Positions 8,484 through 17,459 of a DNA stretch of 64,000 bases are shown one piece after another. Each line of letters begins with the position of its first letter. Within the stretch, counting starts at the first letter, position 1. The notes under the pieces are model-generated. The model saw only the letters and a list, made by a program, of their open reading frames with translations, was not told the origin of the DNA and searched no databases. Origin of the DNA: Streptomyces venezuelae (GTDB lineage: Bacteria > Actinomycetota > Actinomycetes > Streptomycetales > Streptomycetaceae). Made by a program: the position numbers and the translations under genes. Where the stretch lies: the NCBI RefSeq assembly GCF_008642375.1, contig NZ_CP029194.1, positions 7,434,501 through 7,498,500 on the forward strand, given 5' to 3'.

Positions 8484-9047
8484 ATGCGCGCACCCGTCGG
8501 AGACTTCGCCAACGCCCGCCCCGCCGCCGACTGCCTCGCCGAGCTGACCGGCCCCGTCGCCGCCGCCGTCCGTGCCTGGCACGGCGCCGTACCGGCCGAT
8601 CGGCTCGTGTACGTGGACACCGACCCGGACGTCGCCGACACCGCCGACTTCGTGGAGCACTACGGGTCCGCGCTGCTCGACGCGTCCGCCAACTGCGTGG
8701 TCGTCGCGGGCAAGCGGGGCGAGACGACGACCCTGGCCGCCTGTGTCGTGAAGTCGGCGACCCGGGTCGACGTCAACGGGGCCGTACGCAAGCACCTCGG
8801 CGCCCGCAAGGCCTCGTTCGCACCGATGGACACCGCGACCGGCGAGACCGGCATGGAGTACGGCGGCATCACCCCCGTCGGACTCCCGGCCGACTGGGCC
8901 CTCCTCGTCGACGCCGCCGTCGTGGACACCGAGTGGGTCCTCGTCGGCAGCGGCCGCCGGCGCGGCAAGCTGATCATGCCGGGGAAGGCCTTCGCCCAAC
9001 TCCCCGGCGCGGTCGTCCTGGAGGGCCTCGGCGTCCCGGTCGCCTGA
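8484..9047 (+). CDS. YbaK/EbsC family (aminoacyl-tRNA deacylase-like) protein
   Basis: A 187-aa protein matching the YbaK/ProX editing domain: FVEHYG, the NCVVVAGKRG strand with its conserved lysine, and the GGITPVGLPADW loop. Relatives hydrolyse mischarged aminoacyl-tRNAs (for example Cys-tRNAPro) in trans. A TAGCGT -10 hexamer ends only seven bases before the ATG and there is no Shine-Dalgarno, so the mRNA is probably leaderless. It lies downstream of and co-directional with the XRE-cupin gene but is probably separately transcribed. Confidence 0.82.
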   Translation: MRAPVGDFANARPAADCLAELTGPVAAAVRAWHGAVPADRLVYVDTDPDVADTADFVEHYGSALLDASANCVVVAGKRGETTTLAACVVKSATRVDVNGAVRKHLGARKASFAPMDTATGETGMEYGGITPVGLPADWALLVDAAVVDTEWVLVGSGRRRGKLIMPGKAFAQLPGAVVLEGLGVPVA

Positions 9048-9119
9048 GGCGGCCCGGGCGGCCGGTGTGGCCCTTGCGGTCCGTGTGGCTCCCAGGCCCC
9101 CAGAGTCCTCGCGGCCCCG

Positions 9120-9527
9120 TCAGCCGAGGCGGGGGATCTCGATGGCCGGGCAGCGGTCCATGACCATGTCGAGCCCCGCCTCGCGGGTCCGGGCGAAGGC
9201 GGCCTCGTCGATCACGTCCAGCTGGAACCAGACCGCCTTGGCGCCGATCGCCACCGCCTCGTCGGCGACCGCGCCGGCCAGCTCACTGTTCACGAACACG
9301 TCCACGACGTCGACCGGGAACGGGATCTCGGCCAGCGAGGCGTAGCCCTTCTCGCCGTGGACCGTCTCGGCCTTCGGGTGTACGGGGACTATCCGCTTGC
9401 CGTAACGCTGGAGGACGGCCGCGACTCCGTAGGCGGCCCGTCGCTGGTTCGACGACAGGCCGACGACCGCCCAGGTGTCGCCGCTCTGGGTGAGGATCTG
9501 GCGGATGGTCTCCGGTGTGCCGTGCAC
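9120..9527 (-). CDS. CoA-binding domain protein (YccU-like)
   Basis: A 135-aa single-domain Rossmann-like CoA-binding protein: WAVVGLSSNQRRAAYGVAAVLQRYGKRIVPVHP and FVNSELAGAVADEAVAIGAKAVWFQL are typical, in two separate stretches. The biochemical role of this widespread family is not established. The GTG start is fixed by a perfect AGGAGG six bases upstream; the in-frame upstream ATG would add a basic tail without support. An 11-bp hairpin lies in its 5' leader. Confidence 0.8.
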   Translation of the reverse strand: MHGTPETIRQILTQSGDTWAVVGLSSNQRRAAYGVAAVLQRYGKRIVPVHPKAETVHGEKGYASLAEIPFPVDVVDVFVNSELAGAVADEAVAIGAKAVWFQLDVIDEAAFARTREAGLDMVMDRCPAIEIPRLG

Positions 9528-9551
9528 GCGCTGCCTCCTGAGGGCCGTGGA

Positions 9552-9578
9552 TCGACGGCGCCGCCCTGGCGCCGTCGA
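9552..9578. promoter_or_regulatory. Leader hairpin upstream of the CoA-binding gene
   Basis: TCGACGGCGCC and its exact complement are separated by GCCCT. The hairpin sits 25 bases upstream of the GTG start of the leftward CoA-binding gene, within the 203-bp region shared with the rightward conflict module. It could be a leader structure or a terminator that insulates the two transcription units. Confidence 0.4.
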
Positions 9579-9615
9579 CGTCTTCAACAGACACGGTCGC
9601 GGTGGGATTCCCGCT

Positions 9616-9648
9616 CGCCAACATGACTGTTCTGTAAGGCTGTTGGCG
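9616..9648. promoter_or_regulatory. Interrupted inverted repeat upstream of the trypsin-STAND module
   Basis: CGCCAACA and TGTTGGCG form an exact 8-bp inverted repeat with a 17-base spacer, 83 bases upstream of the small-protein start. The spacing of two half-sites on nearly the same helix face is compatible with a dimeric regulator. A TTGACT hexamer at 9659-9664 may be a -35 element, but no convincing -10 follows. Confidence 0.35.
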
Positions 9649-9730
9649 TCAAATCGCCTTGACTGCGTCGCTCTCTCCGATGTCAGGTCGTGTCGGACGG
9701 GTGACCGACGAGGACGGGAGTGCGCAGACG

Positions 9731-10078
9731 ATGGCCGAAGTGACGGTGCAGGTGCCGACGGGACGGCCCGGCGACGAGCCGGTCCTGGTCCGGATCAGGG
9801 AGACCGAGGACGCGGAGGCGGTCACCCGGGTCGGCCGCGGTGCGCGGGCCGCCGTCCAGGCCTCGCGCACGCTCGACCAGATGCTCGACGCGGTGCGGCC
9901 CGTCGCGGAGAGCTTCGTGTCCCGCTTCGCCCGGATGGAGAACCCCCCGGACGAGATCGGCCTGGAGTTCGGCATCTCCCTCACCGCGGGCGCCGACGTC
10001 GTCATCGCGACGACGGGGACCGAGGCGAACTTCACGGTCACCCTGAACTGGTCGGACATCTCCCGCCGGGCCGGCTGA
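9731..10078 (+). CDS. CU044_2847-type protein (trypsin-co-occurring domain)
   Basis: A 115-aa protein beginning MAEVTVQVPTG. A short beta-rich N-part (VLVRIRE), a central helix (about residues 32-70) and a C-terminal pair of strands (GLEFGISLTAGADVVI and NFTVTLNWS) match the small proteins that sit next to trypsin-STAND genes and have been called trypsin-co-occurring domains in surveys of NTP-dependent conflict systems. It has no signal peptide and no catalytic residues, so it is probably a partner, substrate or effector released by the protease. It lies 17 bases upstream of the large gene, almost certainly in one operon. Upstream in-frame starts (9659, 9701) are less likely because conservation begins here. 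Confidence 0.78.
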   Translation: MAEVTVQVPTGRPGDEPVLVRIRETEDAEAVTRVGRGARAAVQASRTLDQMLDAVRPVAESFVSRFARMENPPDEIGLEFGISLTAGADVVIATTGTEANFTVTLNWSDISRRAG

Positions 10079-10095
10079 GCGGGAGCGGACGAGCC

Positions 10096-13000
10096 ATGAC
10101 CGAGCGGCCCCCCTCCCACGACGAGATCGCCGAGGAGGCGCTCGCCGCCGCCACGGTGCGGATCACCGGCCCGGCGGGCGTCGCCGGAGTCGGCGTCCTG
10201 ATCGCTCCGCGGCTGGTCCTGACCTGCGCCCATGTCGTCACCGACGCGGCCGGACTGCCACGCGGACACGCCGAGCCACCACGGACCCCGTTGGACGTCC
10301 GGCTGCTCCAGGCCCACAGCGACGCGGAGTCCGTCACGGCACTGACCCGGGACTGGGTGCCCGAGCACCCGGACGGCCGGGGCGATCTCGCGGTCCTCCG
10401 CCTCGGAGGCGCCCTGCCCGGCGGGCGTCCCGTCGTCATGGCCGACCCGCCCTCGACGATGGCGCACCGGGCCCTCGTCCTCGGGCTGCCCGACAGCGTC
10501 GCCGAGGGCGGCTGGCACACCGCCACGCTCCACGGACGGACCGGCGTCGGCTGGCTGCAGATGTCCCCGGACGGCGCCTCGGACCCGATCCGCCCGGGCT
10601 TCAGCGGCGCGGCCGTGTGGGACAAGACGACAGGGGCCGTGGTGGGCGTCGTCACGGCGACCGCCTCCCGGATCGGCGGCCAGAGCTTCTGCATCCCGAC
10701 GCGCACCATCACCGCGCAGCTCCCGGAACTCGCCGGACTGCTCGCCCCACGCTCCCCGTTCCCCGGCCTGCACGCCTTCACCGAGGACGACACCCGGGAC
10801 TTCTTCGGCCGGGACGCCGACATCGCCGCGGTCCTCGGCCTCCTGGCGGCCGGCGGACCGAGCGGTTGTGTCACGCTGACCGGACCCTCGGGGTCCGGCA
10901 AGTCCTCCGTCCTCATGGCCGGCGTCGTACCGCGCCTCAGGGAACAGGGCGTCGAGGTCGTCCTGGTGCGCGCCGTCTCCGGACGACGGCTCGCCCTGCC
11001 GTCGGCCCCGAAGCCGGACGCCGGACACCGGCGCGTGGTCGTGGCCGTCGATCAGGCCGAAGCCCTGCTCACCCTGCCGGACGGCGAGCTGCGCGACACC
11101 GTCGGCGAGCTCCTGGAAGCCGCGGCGCGCCCCGGTACCGAGGTGCTCACGGTCGTCCGCTCCGACTTCCAGGACGCGATGCTCAGCCACCCCGAACTGG
11201 GCCGGCTCGTCGGCGGCGCGCCCGCGCACCAGCTGGGGCCGATGGCCGCGCGGCAGCTCTCCGACGCCGTCGTACGACCGCTGGAAGGGATACCAGGCGT
11301 CGAGTACGCCGCCGGCCTCGCGGCCCGGATCGTCGAGGACACCGTCGGGCGGCCCGGGGCGCTGCCCCTGCTCGGGTTCCTCCTGGAGACCCTCTGGGAG
11401 CAGCGCCGCGGCGGACGCCTCCGGTTCGACGTCTACGAGCGGCTCGGCGGCGTCGGCAGCGCCCTCGGCGAGCGGGCGGACATGGCCTGGGACGACATAC
11501 AGGGCGGGTCTCACTCGCCGGCCGCGCGAAGCCTGCTGCGCGCACTGGTGCGGATCCCGCCGGGAACGCGCACCGCGCTGCGGGCGCGGCTGCTCCGGCG
11601 CGACGCGGGGGAGGAACGGTGGGCCGTGGCCCGCGCGCTGGCCGGCTCCCGCATCCTCGTGCTCGGCGTGGACGAGGAAGGGCGCGAGACGGTGGAGCTC
11701 GCGCACGAGGCGCTCATCGCACACTGGCGCCCCCTCACCGAGCTGCTCACCGAGGACCGTGCCTTCCTGGAATGGCTGGGCACCCTGCGCTACGACGGGC
11801 AGCGCTGGCGGCGCGAGGGCCGGCCCGACGGCCACCTCCTGGAGGATCCCGCCCTGGCCCTCGCCGAGGAACGGCTCGCCGAGCGGGGGCACGAACTCAC
11901 CGAGGACGACCGCGAGTTCATCCGGCGCAGCGGCGAACTGCGCGATCGCAGAGGCCTGGAGGCCGCCCGGAGTGCCACCCGCGCCCGACGGGTGAGGCAG
12001 CTCACCGCGATCGTCGCCGTCGTCTCCTCCCTGGCCCTGGTCGTGGGGGCGTTCCTCTACCGGGGCATGGTCGCGGAGCAGCGGCGGCTCACCTCCGACC
12101 GGCTGGCCCAGCAGGCGGCCTCGCTCGACGGAGTGTCCCTCACCGCGTCGTCGCTCTTCGCCGTCGGAGCCTTCCGCGCCGCGGACCGGCAGCCGGCCCG
12201 CTCGACGCTGATCGCCCAGGATCTGCGGATGAGAGACGTCGACCGAGTCGTCATGGAGGGCAGCTCCGACGTCCGGGCCCTCTCCTTCACCGGTTCCGGT
12301 GAGCAGTTGTACGCCCTTGTGGACGGTGGTGACGTCATCCAGCTCGACCTGCGCACGGCGGACGTCGAACGGCCCGAGCCGTGGGCCCGGACTCGTACCG
12401 GTGACAACGCGCGGTTCGCCGTCTCACCGAACGGCCGTGTCATGGCGAGGTCGAGCGGATGGGGCGTCATGTCCCTCGGTGTCCACGCGTCCGAGGAGGC
12501 GGCCTTCGACCACGGGGCGAAGGTGCGGTCCGTCCCGCTGCGCGGGGCCGTGGCCGCGAAGAAGAACCCGCGCCCAGCGAGAGACCTCCGCTTCGACGGC
12601 TCCGGGGACCGGGTCCTCGCCGCGATCCGTCAGGAAGGGGTGCTCGTGTGGCGCACCGCCGACGGTGGCCGCGTCGGCCGGACGCTGACCCCGCCGAAGG
12701 GCTGGGACGCGGTCGAGGCGTGGTTCGGGGCGGACGACACGGTCGTGAGCCGGATCGTGCCCGCCGGTGCGGCCCCGGACGACGCGCCCGGCCGCCTGCT
12801 GGCCTGGGACCTCGCGACGGGAGCGCCGAAGCGGCCCTGGGGCGAGCGGGCGGCGGCCTCCGCGACCGTCAGCGGCGACGGCCGCACCCTCGTGACCTGC
12901 ACCGCGCAGGGCACCCTCGAAGTCTGGCGGCTCGGCCGCGAGCCGCGGCGCGCGCACACGTACACCACCACGACGGTGGAGGTCTGCCCGCTCCACGTGC

Positions 13001-14340
13001 CCCGGCTCGACGCCACGGGGCGCTACCTCGTCAACCCGGTGGGCCGCATGGGCGGCGACCTCGGCCGGATGCGCTTCCTCGTCATCGACCTGGAGAAGGG
13101 CCGGCCCGGCACGTTCGACGCGCCGTCCCCCGCACCCGAGGACGCCTCCGTCACGGGCCGGAACGGCTTTCCGGCGGTGGCCCTCACCGGCCCGCCGGAC
13201 GATCTGCGGGCCGCCGTCGCGGTCGGCGGAAGCATCGTCACCGTGCGGGTCCGTCCTCCGGATTCCTTCGACACCAACGTCCTCCTCAGCGGCTTCCGCA
13301 CCGCCGACGGGGAACACCGGCGCCTCGCGGTCGTCGACGCCACGGGCGGGGTGCTCCAGCTGTGGGACCTGAAGACCCGTGCGCTGATGGGCTTCGCCCG
13401 GTCGCCGAAACCGCTGGCCCGCTCGTACACCTCCTTCAGTCCCGACGGCTCCAACGTCCTGACCGTCACCGAGGACCGGCGGAGCATGCTCGTCTGGCGG
13501 CTGACCGAAGGTGCGTCAGGACCCGGCACCACGCACACCCTCAGGATGGAACACGAGCTGGAGCTGCCGGCCCCGCCCGATCTCACCGCCAAGGGACCCG
13601 ATCCGCTGACCGGGCTCACCCCGTCGTGGATCGGCGCCTCCTTCGCCGACGACCGGCACGCCGTGATCTCGGGCCTCTCCTACATGTCGCGCTGGAACCT
13701 CGACACGGGGAAGCAGGACGGCAGGCCCTACCGGCCCTCGGAACAGGAGAAGTGGGCACTCGCCGGCGCGGCGGCCGGCACCTGGGGCGCCGCCGTGCCC
13801 GGCACGCGCAAGGCGGTCGTGCGGACCGTCGGCGAGGTCGGCGGCTGGGACTTCGGCACGGGCGAGTACACCCGGTGGATCGCGCGGGGGGACCACGGCG
13901 AATCCGTCCGCGGTGTGCTCGTCTCCCCTGACGGGAAACGACTCGCGGTCCACTACGCGGGCGGATCCGTCCGGATCTGGGACATCGAGCGCAAGGAATG
14001 GGAGGGTACGCTCACCGACGACGGCGTGTACGCGCTCGGCCGCTTCCTCGACGAGAGGGGCGACACCCTGCACACGGTGACCCGCGCCGGTGAGCAAGTG
14101 GTCTGGGACACCCGGGACAAGACCATGCGGTACCGCTACTGGGTGCGCTTCGACACGACGCTGTCGCCGAACTCGACAGGCGAGCGGATCACCGCGGTCG
14201 AGGGGTCCCGCCCCTACACCGTGCCTCTCGACGCCGAGGCGTCGATCGAGCGGCTCTGCGCGCTCGCCCAGCGCGGACCGACGGCGGCGGAGAGGGACCG
14301 GGCCGGGGACAGCGACGAGTTCGCCGAGGCGTGCGGGTAG
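10096..14340 (+). CDS. Trypsin-like protease - STAND NTPase - TM - WD40 protein
   Basis: A 1414-aa multidomain protein. Residues 20-210 form a trypsin-like domain with an apparently intact triad: His46 (TCAHVV), Asp97 (GDLAVL) and Ser170 (GFSGAAVW). Residues 235-600 form a STAND NTPase with Walker A GPSGSGKSS (263-271), a Walker B-like VVAVDQAEALL (Asp319) and the winged-helix/HEAL-like end (VELAHEALIAHW). A basic segment (RARRVR) precedes one hydrophobic helix at about 637-656. The rest (about 715-1400) is WD40-like beta-propeller repeats. The positive-inside rule puts protease and NTPase in the cytoplasm and the propeller outside. STAND proteins oligomerise after sensing a ligand; here that would activate the protease. 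Substrate and trigger are unknown; immunity or self-recognition is plausible by analogy with known conflict systems. Confidence 0.85.
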   Translation: MTERPPSHDEIAEEALAAATVRITGPAGVAGVGVLIAPRLVLTCAHVVTDAAGLPRGHAEPPRTPLDVRLLQAHSDAESVTALTRDWVPEHPDGRGDLAVLRLGGALPGGRPVVMADPPSTMAHRALVLGLPDSVAEGGWHTATLHGRTGVGWLQMSPDGASDPIRPGFSGAAVWDKTTGAVVGVVTATASRIGGQSFCIPTRTITAQLPELAGLLAPRSPFPGLHAFTEDDTRDFFGRDADIAAVLGLLAAGGPSGCVTLTGPSGSGKSSVLMAGVVPRLREQGVEVVLVRAVSGRRLALPSAPKPDAGHRRVVVAVDQAEALLTLPDGELRDTVGELLEAAARPGTEVLTVVRSDFQDAMLSHPELGRLVGGAPAHQLGPMAARQLSDAVVRPLEGIPGVEYAAGLAARIVEDTVGRPGALPLLGFLLETLWEQRRGGRLRFDVYERLGGVGSALGERADMAWDDIQGGSHSPAARSLLRALVRIPPGTRTALRARLLRRDAGEERWAVARALAGSRILVLGVDEEGRETVELAHEALIAHWRPLTELLTEDRAFLEWLGTLRYDGQRWRREGRPDGHLLEDPALALAEERLAERGHELTEDDREFIRRSGELRDRRGLEAARSATRARRVRQLTAIVAVVSSLALVVGAFLYRGMVAEQRRLTSDRLAQQAASLDGVSLTASSLFAVGAFRAADRQPARSTLIAQDLRMRDVDRVVMEGSSDVRALSFTGSGEQLYALVDGGDVIQLDLRTADVERPEPWARTRTGDNARFAVSPNGRVMARSSGWGVMSLGVHASEEAAFDHGAKVRSVPLRGAVAAKKNPRPARDLRFDGSGDRVLAAIRQEGVLVWRTADGGRVGRTLTPPKGWDAVEAWFGADDTVVSRIVPAGAAPDDAPGRLLAWDLATGAPKRPWGERAAASATVSGDGRTLVTCTAQGTLEVWRLGREPRRAHTYTTTTVEVCPLHVPRLDATGRYLVNPVGRMGGDLGRMRFLVIDLEKGRPGTFDAPSPAPEDASVTGRNGFPAVALTGPPDDLRAAVAVGGSIVTVRVRPPDSFDTNVLLSGFRTADGEHRRLAVVDATGGVLQLWDLKTRALMGFARSPKPLARSYTSFSPDGSNVLTVTEDRRSMLVWRLTEGASGPGTTHTLRMEHELELPAPPDLTAKGPDPLTGLTPSWIGASFADDRHAVISGLSYMSRWNLDTGKQDGRPYRPSEQEKWALAGAAAGTWGAAVPGTRKAVVRTVGEVGGWDFGTGEYTRWIARGDHGESVRGVLVSPDGKRLAVHYAGGSVRIWDIERKEWEGTLTDDGVYALGRFLDERGDTLHTVTRAGEQVVWDTRDKTMRYRYWVRFDTTLSPNSTGERITAVEGSRPYTVPLDAEASIERLCALAQRGPTAAERDRAGDSDEFAEACG

Positions 14341-14398
14341 GGGGACGGGGAAGGGGCCTGACGGCCCGTTTCCCTCCCCGCCCTCCATCGCGTACCCG

Positions 14399-15901
14399 TC
14401 AGCTTCCCCAGGCGAGCCGCTCCTCCTCGCGCGGTGCCTCGACCAGGGTCGGACCGCCCGGACCGAAGGTCATCACCGGGCGCGCCGCGTCCCACGGACG
14501 CCAGCCCGGATCGCCGGTCGCGGCGAAGGCCACCCAGGCGGCGTGCATGGCCGTGGCCAGGTCGCGGGGCGCGTCCGGGCCCGTCAGCATCTGTGTCTCC
14601 GGCGCGTCGAGCGTGTCGAAGACGAAGCCGAGTTCGAGCGCGTGGCAGGCGCGGAGGTCGAGCACGGGCGAGGGCCAGCCGAACTCGTACAGATACGTCG
14701 CCGCGGCCTTTCCGGAGGCCACCCGGAAGTCCGCCAGCATGTTCAGCGGGACCCGCAGCACCCAGTCCGTCGCGATCGCGCCCAGGACCTCGCCCGGCTT
14801 CTCCTGCGGCCGGCCCGCCCGGTACACCTTGGCCGTGTGGGGCGCTATCCGGCCCCTCCGGAGCAGGAGCCGCTGACCCAACGGCCCCACCCGGTCGGCC
14901 TGTCCGCCCGGCACGAACCACAGGCGGTACTCGTCCGTGTTCGTGCCCATCAGCAGCTCCACCTCCGCCGAGGCACCGTCCGCGAGCGCGTCCCCCGGAT
15001 CCTCCGGCAGGACGTCGCCGTCCACGGTGATGTGGAAGGGGTTGCCGGTGAGGAACGGCGATCCCTTGCCCGTCACCGCGGTCTGCGCCGCGAGGAGCTT
15101 CTCCCGGTCAACCCGGGCGAACGCCTCCGCCGTCGCCGGCACCTTCAGACGCGCGGCGATCGCCTCCGTGGTCCTCCGGGCGTAGCCGAGCGACTTGGAG
15201 GTCGGGGCGCCGCTCTGCAGCACGGCCCGCCGGAACAGGCCTTTCGCGAGCGGCGAGGCCAGCAGGGCGCCGATCGATATCGCGCCGGCCGACTCGCCGA
15301 ACACGGTGACCCGCTCCGGGTCCCCGCCGAAGGCCGCGATGTTCTCCCGTACCCAGGTCAGTGCGGCGATCTGGTCACGCAGACCGAGGTTGGCGGGAGC
15401 GTCGGGAAATACCCCGAACCCCTCTATGCCGAGGCGGTAGTTGATCGAGACGAGGACGACGCCGTCCCGGGCGAAGGCGGTGCCGTCGTAGACCGGCACC
15501 GACGACGAGCCGTGGATCAGCGACCCGCCGTGGATCCAGACCATGACAGGGCGCCCGCCGTCGCCGGGACCGTCCCCGCCGGGCCCGGCGGCCGGCCAGG
15601 GGGCCCAGACGTTGAGGTTGAGGCAGTCGTCGCCCGCCACCTCGGGGTCGGGGAGCAGCGCGGCGAGCGGCGGGGCGTACGGGCGCTTGGGCGCCGTAGG
15701 TCCGAAGGCGGTGGCCTCCCGGATCCCGTCCCAGGCCTCCGCCGGCTGCGGCGCGCGGAACCGCAACTCCCCGACGGGGGCCCGCGCGTAGGGGATTCCG
15801 AGGAAGGACGCCACACCGTCCTTCAGGGCGCCCCGCAGAACGCCGTTCCTCGTACGGGCCCCGGGACCGTCCGGGGCGTGCTCCGCGACGTACTCCGACA
15901 T
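14399..15901 (-). CDS. Type B carboxylesterase (alpha/beta hydrolase)
   Basis: A 500-aa protein of the carboxylesterase/para-nitrobenzyl esterase family. It has FLGIPYARAPVGELRF near the N-terminus, DDCLNLNVW, the oxyanion loop VMVWIHGGS and the nucleophile elbow FGESAGA. Such enzymes cleave carboxylic esters in the cytoplasm with broad specificity. The initial ATG is preceded by GGAAAGGG. No signal peptide is visible. It is the first gene of a possible two-gene unit with the acyl-CoA synthetase to its right transcribed in the same direction, but a 79-base gap carries its own promoter-like repeats. Confidence 0.9.
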   Translation of the reverse strand: MSEYVAEHAPDGPGARTRNGVLRGALKDGVASFLGIPYARAPVGELRFRAPQPAEAWDGIREATAFGPTAPKRPYAPPLAALLPDPEVAGDDCLNLNVWAPWPAAGPGGDGPGDGGRPVMVWIHGGSLIHGSSSVPVYDGTAFARDGVVLVSINYRLGIEGFGVFPDAPANLGLRDQIAALTWVRENIAAFGGDPERVTVFGESAGAISIGALLASPLAKGLFRRAVLQSGAPTSKSLGYARRTTEAIAARLKVPATAEAFARVDREKLLAAQTAVTGKGSPFLTGNPFHITVDGDVLPEDPGDALADGASAEVELLMGTNTDEYRLWFVPGGQADRVGPLGQRLLLRRGRIAPHTAKVYRAGRPQEKPGEVLGAIATDWVLRVPLNMLADFRVASGKAAATYLYEFGWPSPVLDLRACHALELGFVFDTLDAPETQMLTGPDAPRDLATAMHAAWVAFAATGDPGWRPWDAARPVMTFGPGGPTLVEAPREEERLAWGS

Positions 15902-15947
15902 CTATTCACCCTTTCCTCGGGTCGACGGTGACGCACCGTCCAGATCA

Positions 15948-15974
15948 TGTGGTTAAGGGAGGGCTTGTGGTCAA
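15948..15974. promoter_or_regulatory. TGTGGTYAA direct repeats upstream of carboxylesterase
   Basis: TGTGGTTAA (15948-15956) and TGTGGTCAA (15966-15974) are direct repeats with an 18-base period, 47-73 bases upstream of the esterase start. On the minus strand the outer copy contains TTGACC, a possible -35. They may bind an activator or repressor; this is inference from spacing. Confidence 0.3.
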
Positions 15975-15980
15975 CCCCCC

Positions 15981-17459
15981 CTACACCAGCGCCCTCTTGA
16001 GGACCTTGCCGGTCGGGCCGAGCGGCAGCGCCTCGACGAAGCGCACGATCCGCGGGTACTTGTGGCGGCCGAGGCGCTCCCGCGACCACTCCACGAGTTC
16101 CTCCCCGGAGAGCGGGGCCGCGCCCTCCCGGCGTACCACCACCGCGCACACCTCCTCGCCCTTCGCGTCGTCGGGGACGCCGATCACCGCGACCTCCGAG
16201 ACCGAGGGGTGGCGCACGAGCACCTCCTCGACCTCGCGCGGATAGATGTTGAAGCCGCCCCGGATGACCAGGTCCTTCTTCCGGTCCACGATCCGCAGGA
16301 AGCCGTCCTCGTCCAGGACGCCCAGGTCGCCCGTACGGAACCAGCCGTCCACGATCGCGGCGGCCGTCGCCGCGGCGTCGTCGAGGTAGCCCGCGAAGAC
16401 GTTGTGCCCGCGCACCACGACCTCCCCGACCTCGCCGTCCGCGAGCAGCACGACCTGCCGGTCCACGGCGGCGTCCGCGATCCCCACCTCCACACCCCAC
16501 ACCGGGTGCCCGACCGTCCCCGGCCTGCGGCCGAGGTGCGGCTGGTTGAAGGTGGCGACCGGTGACGTCTCCGTCAGGCCGTACCCCTCCAGGACCTGCG
16601 TACGGAAGGCCTCCTCGAAGCGTTCCAGGACGGCGACCGGGAGGGCCGCGCCGCCCGAGACGGCGGCGCGCAGGGCCGTCGGGCGCCGGTCGGAGACCGC
16701 GGCGGCCTCCACGAGCGCGTGGTACATCGTCGGCACCCCCATGAAGACCGTCACGTCCTCGGCGGCGAGCACCTCCAGGGCCGCCGGGCCGCTGAACCGG
16801 GGCATCAGTACGAGCGTCGCGCCCTGGCGCAGCGTCCCGTTCATCGCGCAGGTCTGGCCGTAGCTGTGGAAGAGCGGCAGACAGCCGAGGACGACGTCGC
16901 CCTCGCCGAGGCCGAGGAGGTCCCGGGAGGTCACGGAGGCGTTCATGACGATGTTGAGGTGGGTCAGCAGGGCTCCCTTGGGCCGGCCCGTCGTCCCGCT
17001 CGTGTAGAGGACCACGGCCGCGTCCGAGGGGTCGGCCGGCTCGGCGGCGGCCAGCGGTTCGGCCGCCGAGGGCGCTCCCTGGAACGCGCGCACCCCGGCC
17101 GCGCGGGCCGCCTCTTCGGCCACCGCCCACAGCGGCCCGCCGCTCACGACGCCCACCGCGCCGCTGTGCTCCAGGACGTACCGCACCTCGTCGGCGACGA
17201 GCAGCCCGTGCACCGGTACGACGGTCACGCCGGCCGCGAGCGCGCCGTAGTACACGCGGAGGAACTCGGTCGTGTTCGGCAGCAGCACGGCGAGCCGGTC
17301 ACCCGGTTTCAGGCCCGCCTCCCGCAGCCCGGCCGCGCAGCGGAGCGCCTCCGTCCACAGCTCGCGGTAGGTGAGCCGGGCCGCGCCCTCGACGACCGCG
17401 ATCCGGTCGGGGAAGTGACGGGCCGACTCGCCCAGGACGCCGGCGACGCTCAGTGACAT
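15981..17459 (-). CDS. AMP-dependent long-chain fatty acyl-CoA synthetase
   Basis: A 492-aa adenylate-forming enzyme. The P-loop-like motif is VVLYTSGTTGRPKG, the aromatic/ATP motif is GYGLTETSPV, the hinge region is GWFRTGDLG followed by IVDRKKDLVI, and the C-terminal catalytic lysine lies in PTGKVLKR. It activates a carboxylic acid with ATP and transfers it to CoA; the chain length is not predictable. The ATG start at 17459 has GGAG upstream and the domain begins immediately (LGESARHFPDRIAVV). It is divergent from the PucR gene, which might regulate it. Confidence 0.9.
   Translation of the reverse strand: MSLSVAGVLGESARHFPDRIAVVEGAARLTYRELWTEALRCAAGLREAGLKPGDRLAVLLPNTTEFLRVYYGALAAGVTVVPVHGLLVADEVRYVLEHSGAVGVVSGGPLWAVAEEAARAAGVRAFQGAPSAAEPLAAAEPADPSDAAVVLYTSGTTGRPKGALLTHLNIVMNASVTSRDLLGLGEGDVVLGCLPLFHSYGQTCAMNGTLRQGATLVLMPRFSGPAALEVLAAEDVTVFMGVPTMYHALVEAAAVSDRRPTALRAAVSGGAALPVAVLERFEEAFRTQVLEGYGLTETSPVATFNQPHLGRRPGTVGHPVWGVEVGIADAAVDRQVVLLADGEVGEVVVRGHNVFAGYLDDAAATAAAIVDGWFRTGDLGVLDEDGFLRIVDRKKDLVIRGGFNIYPREVEEVLVRHPSVSEVAVIGVPDDAKGEEVCAVVVRREGAAPLSGEELVEWSRERLGRHKYPRIVRFVEALPLGPTGKVLKRALV

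Noticed and set aside
9649..11892. A 747-codon frame antisense to the trypsin-STAND gene
   Set aside because: Codon bias is wrong for this strand and no domain is visible; the plus-strand gene explains the region.
14341..14398. Terminator after the trypsin-STAND gene
   Set aside because: Only a short GGGCC/GGCCC stem is visible, too weak to call.
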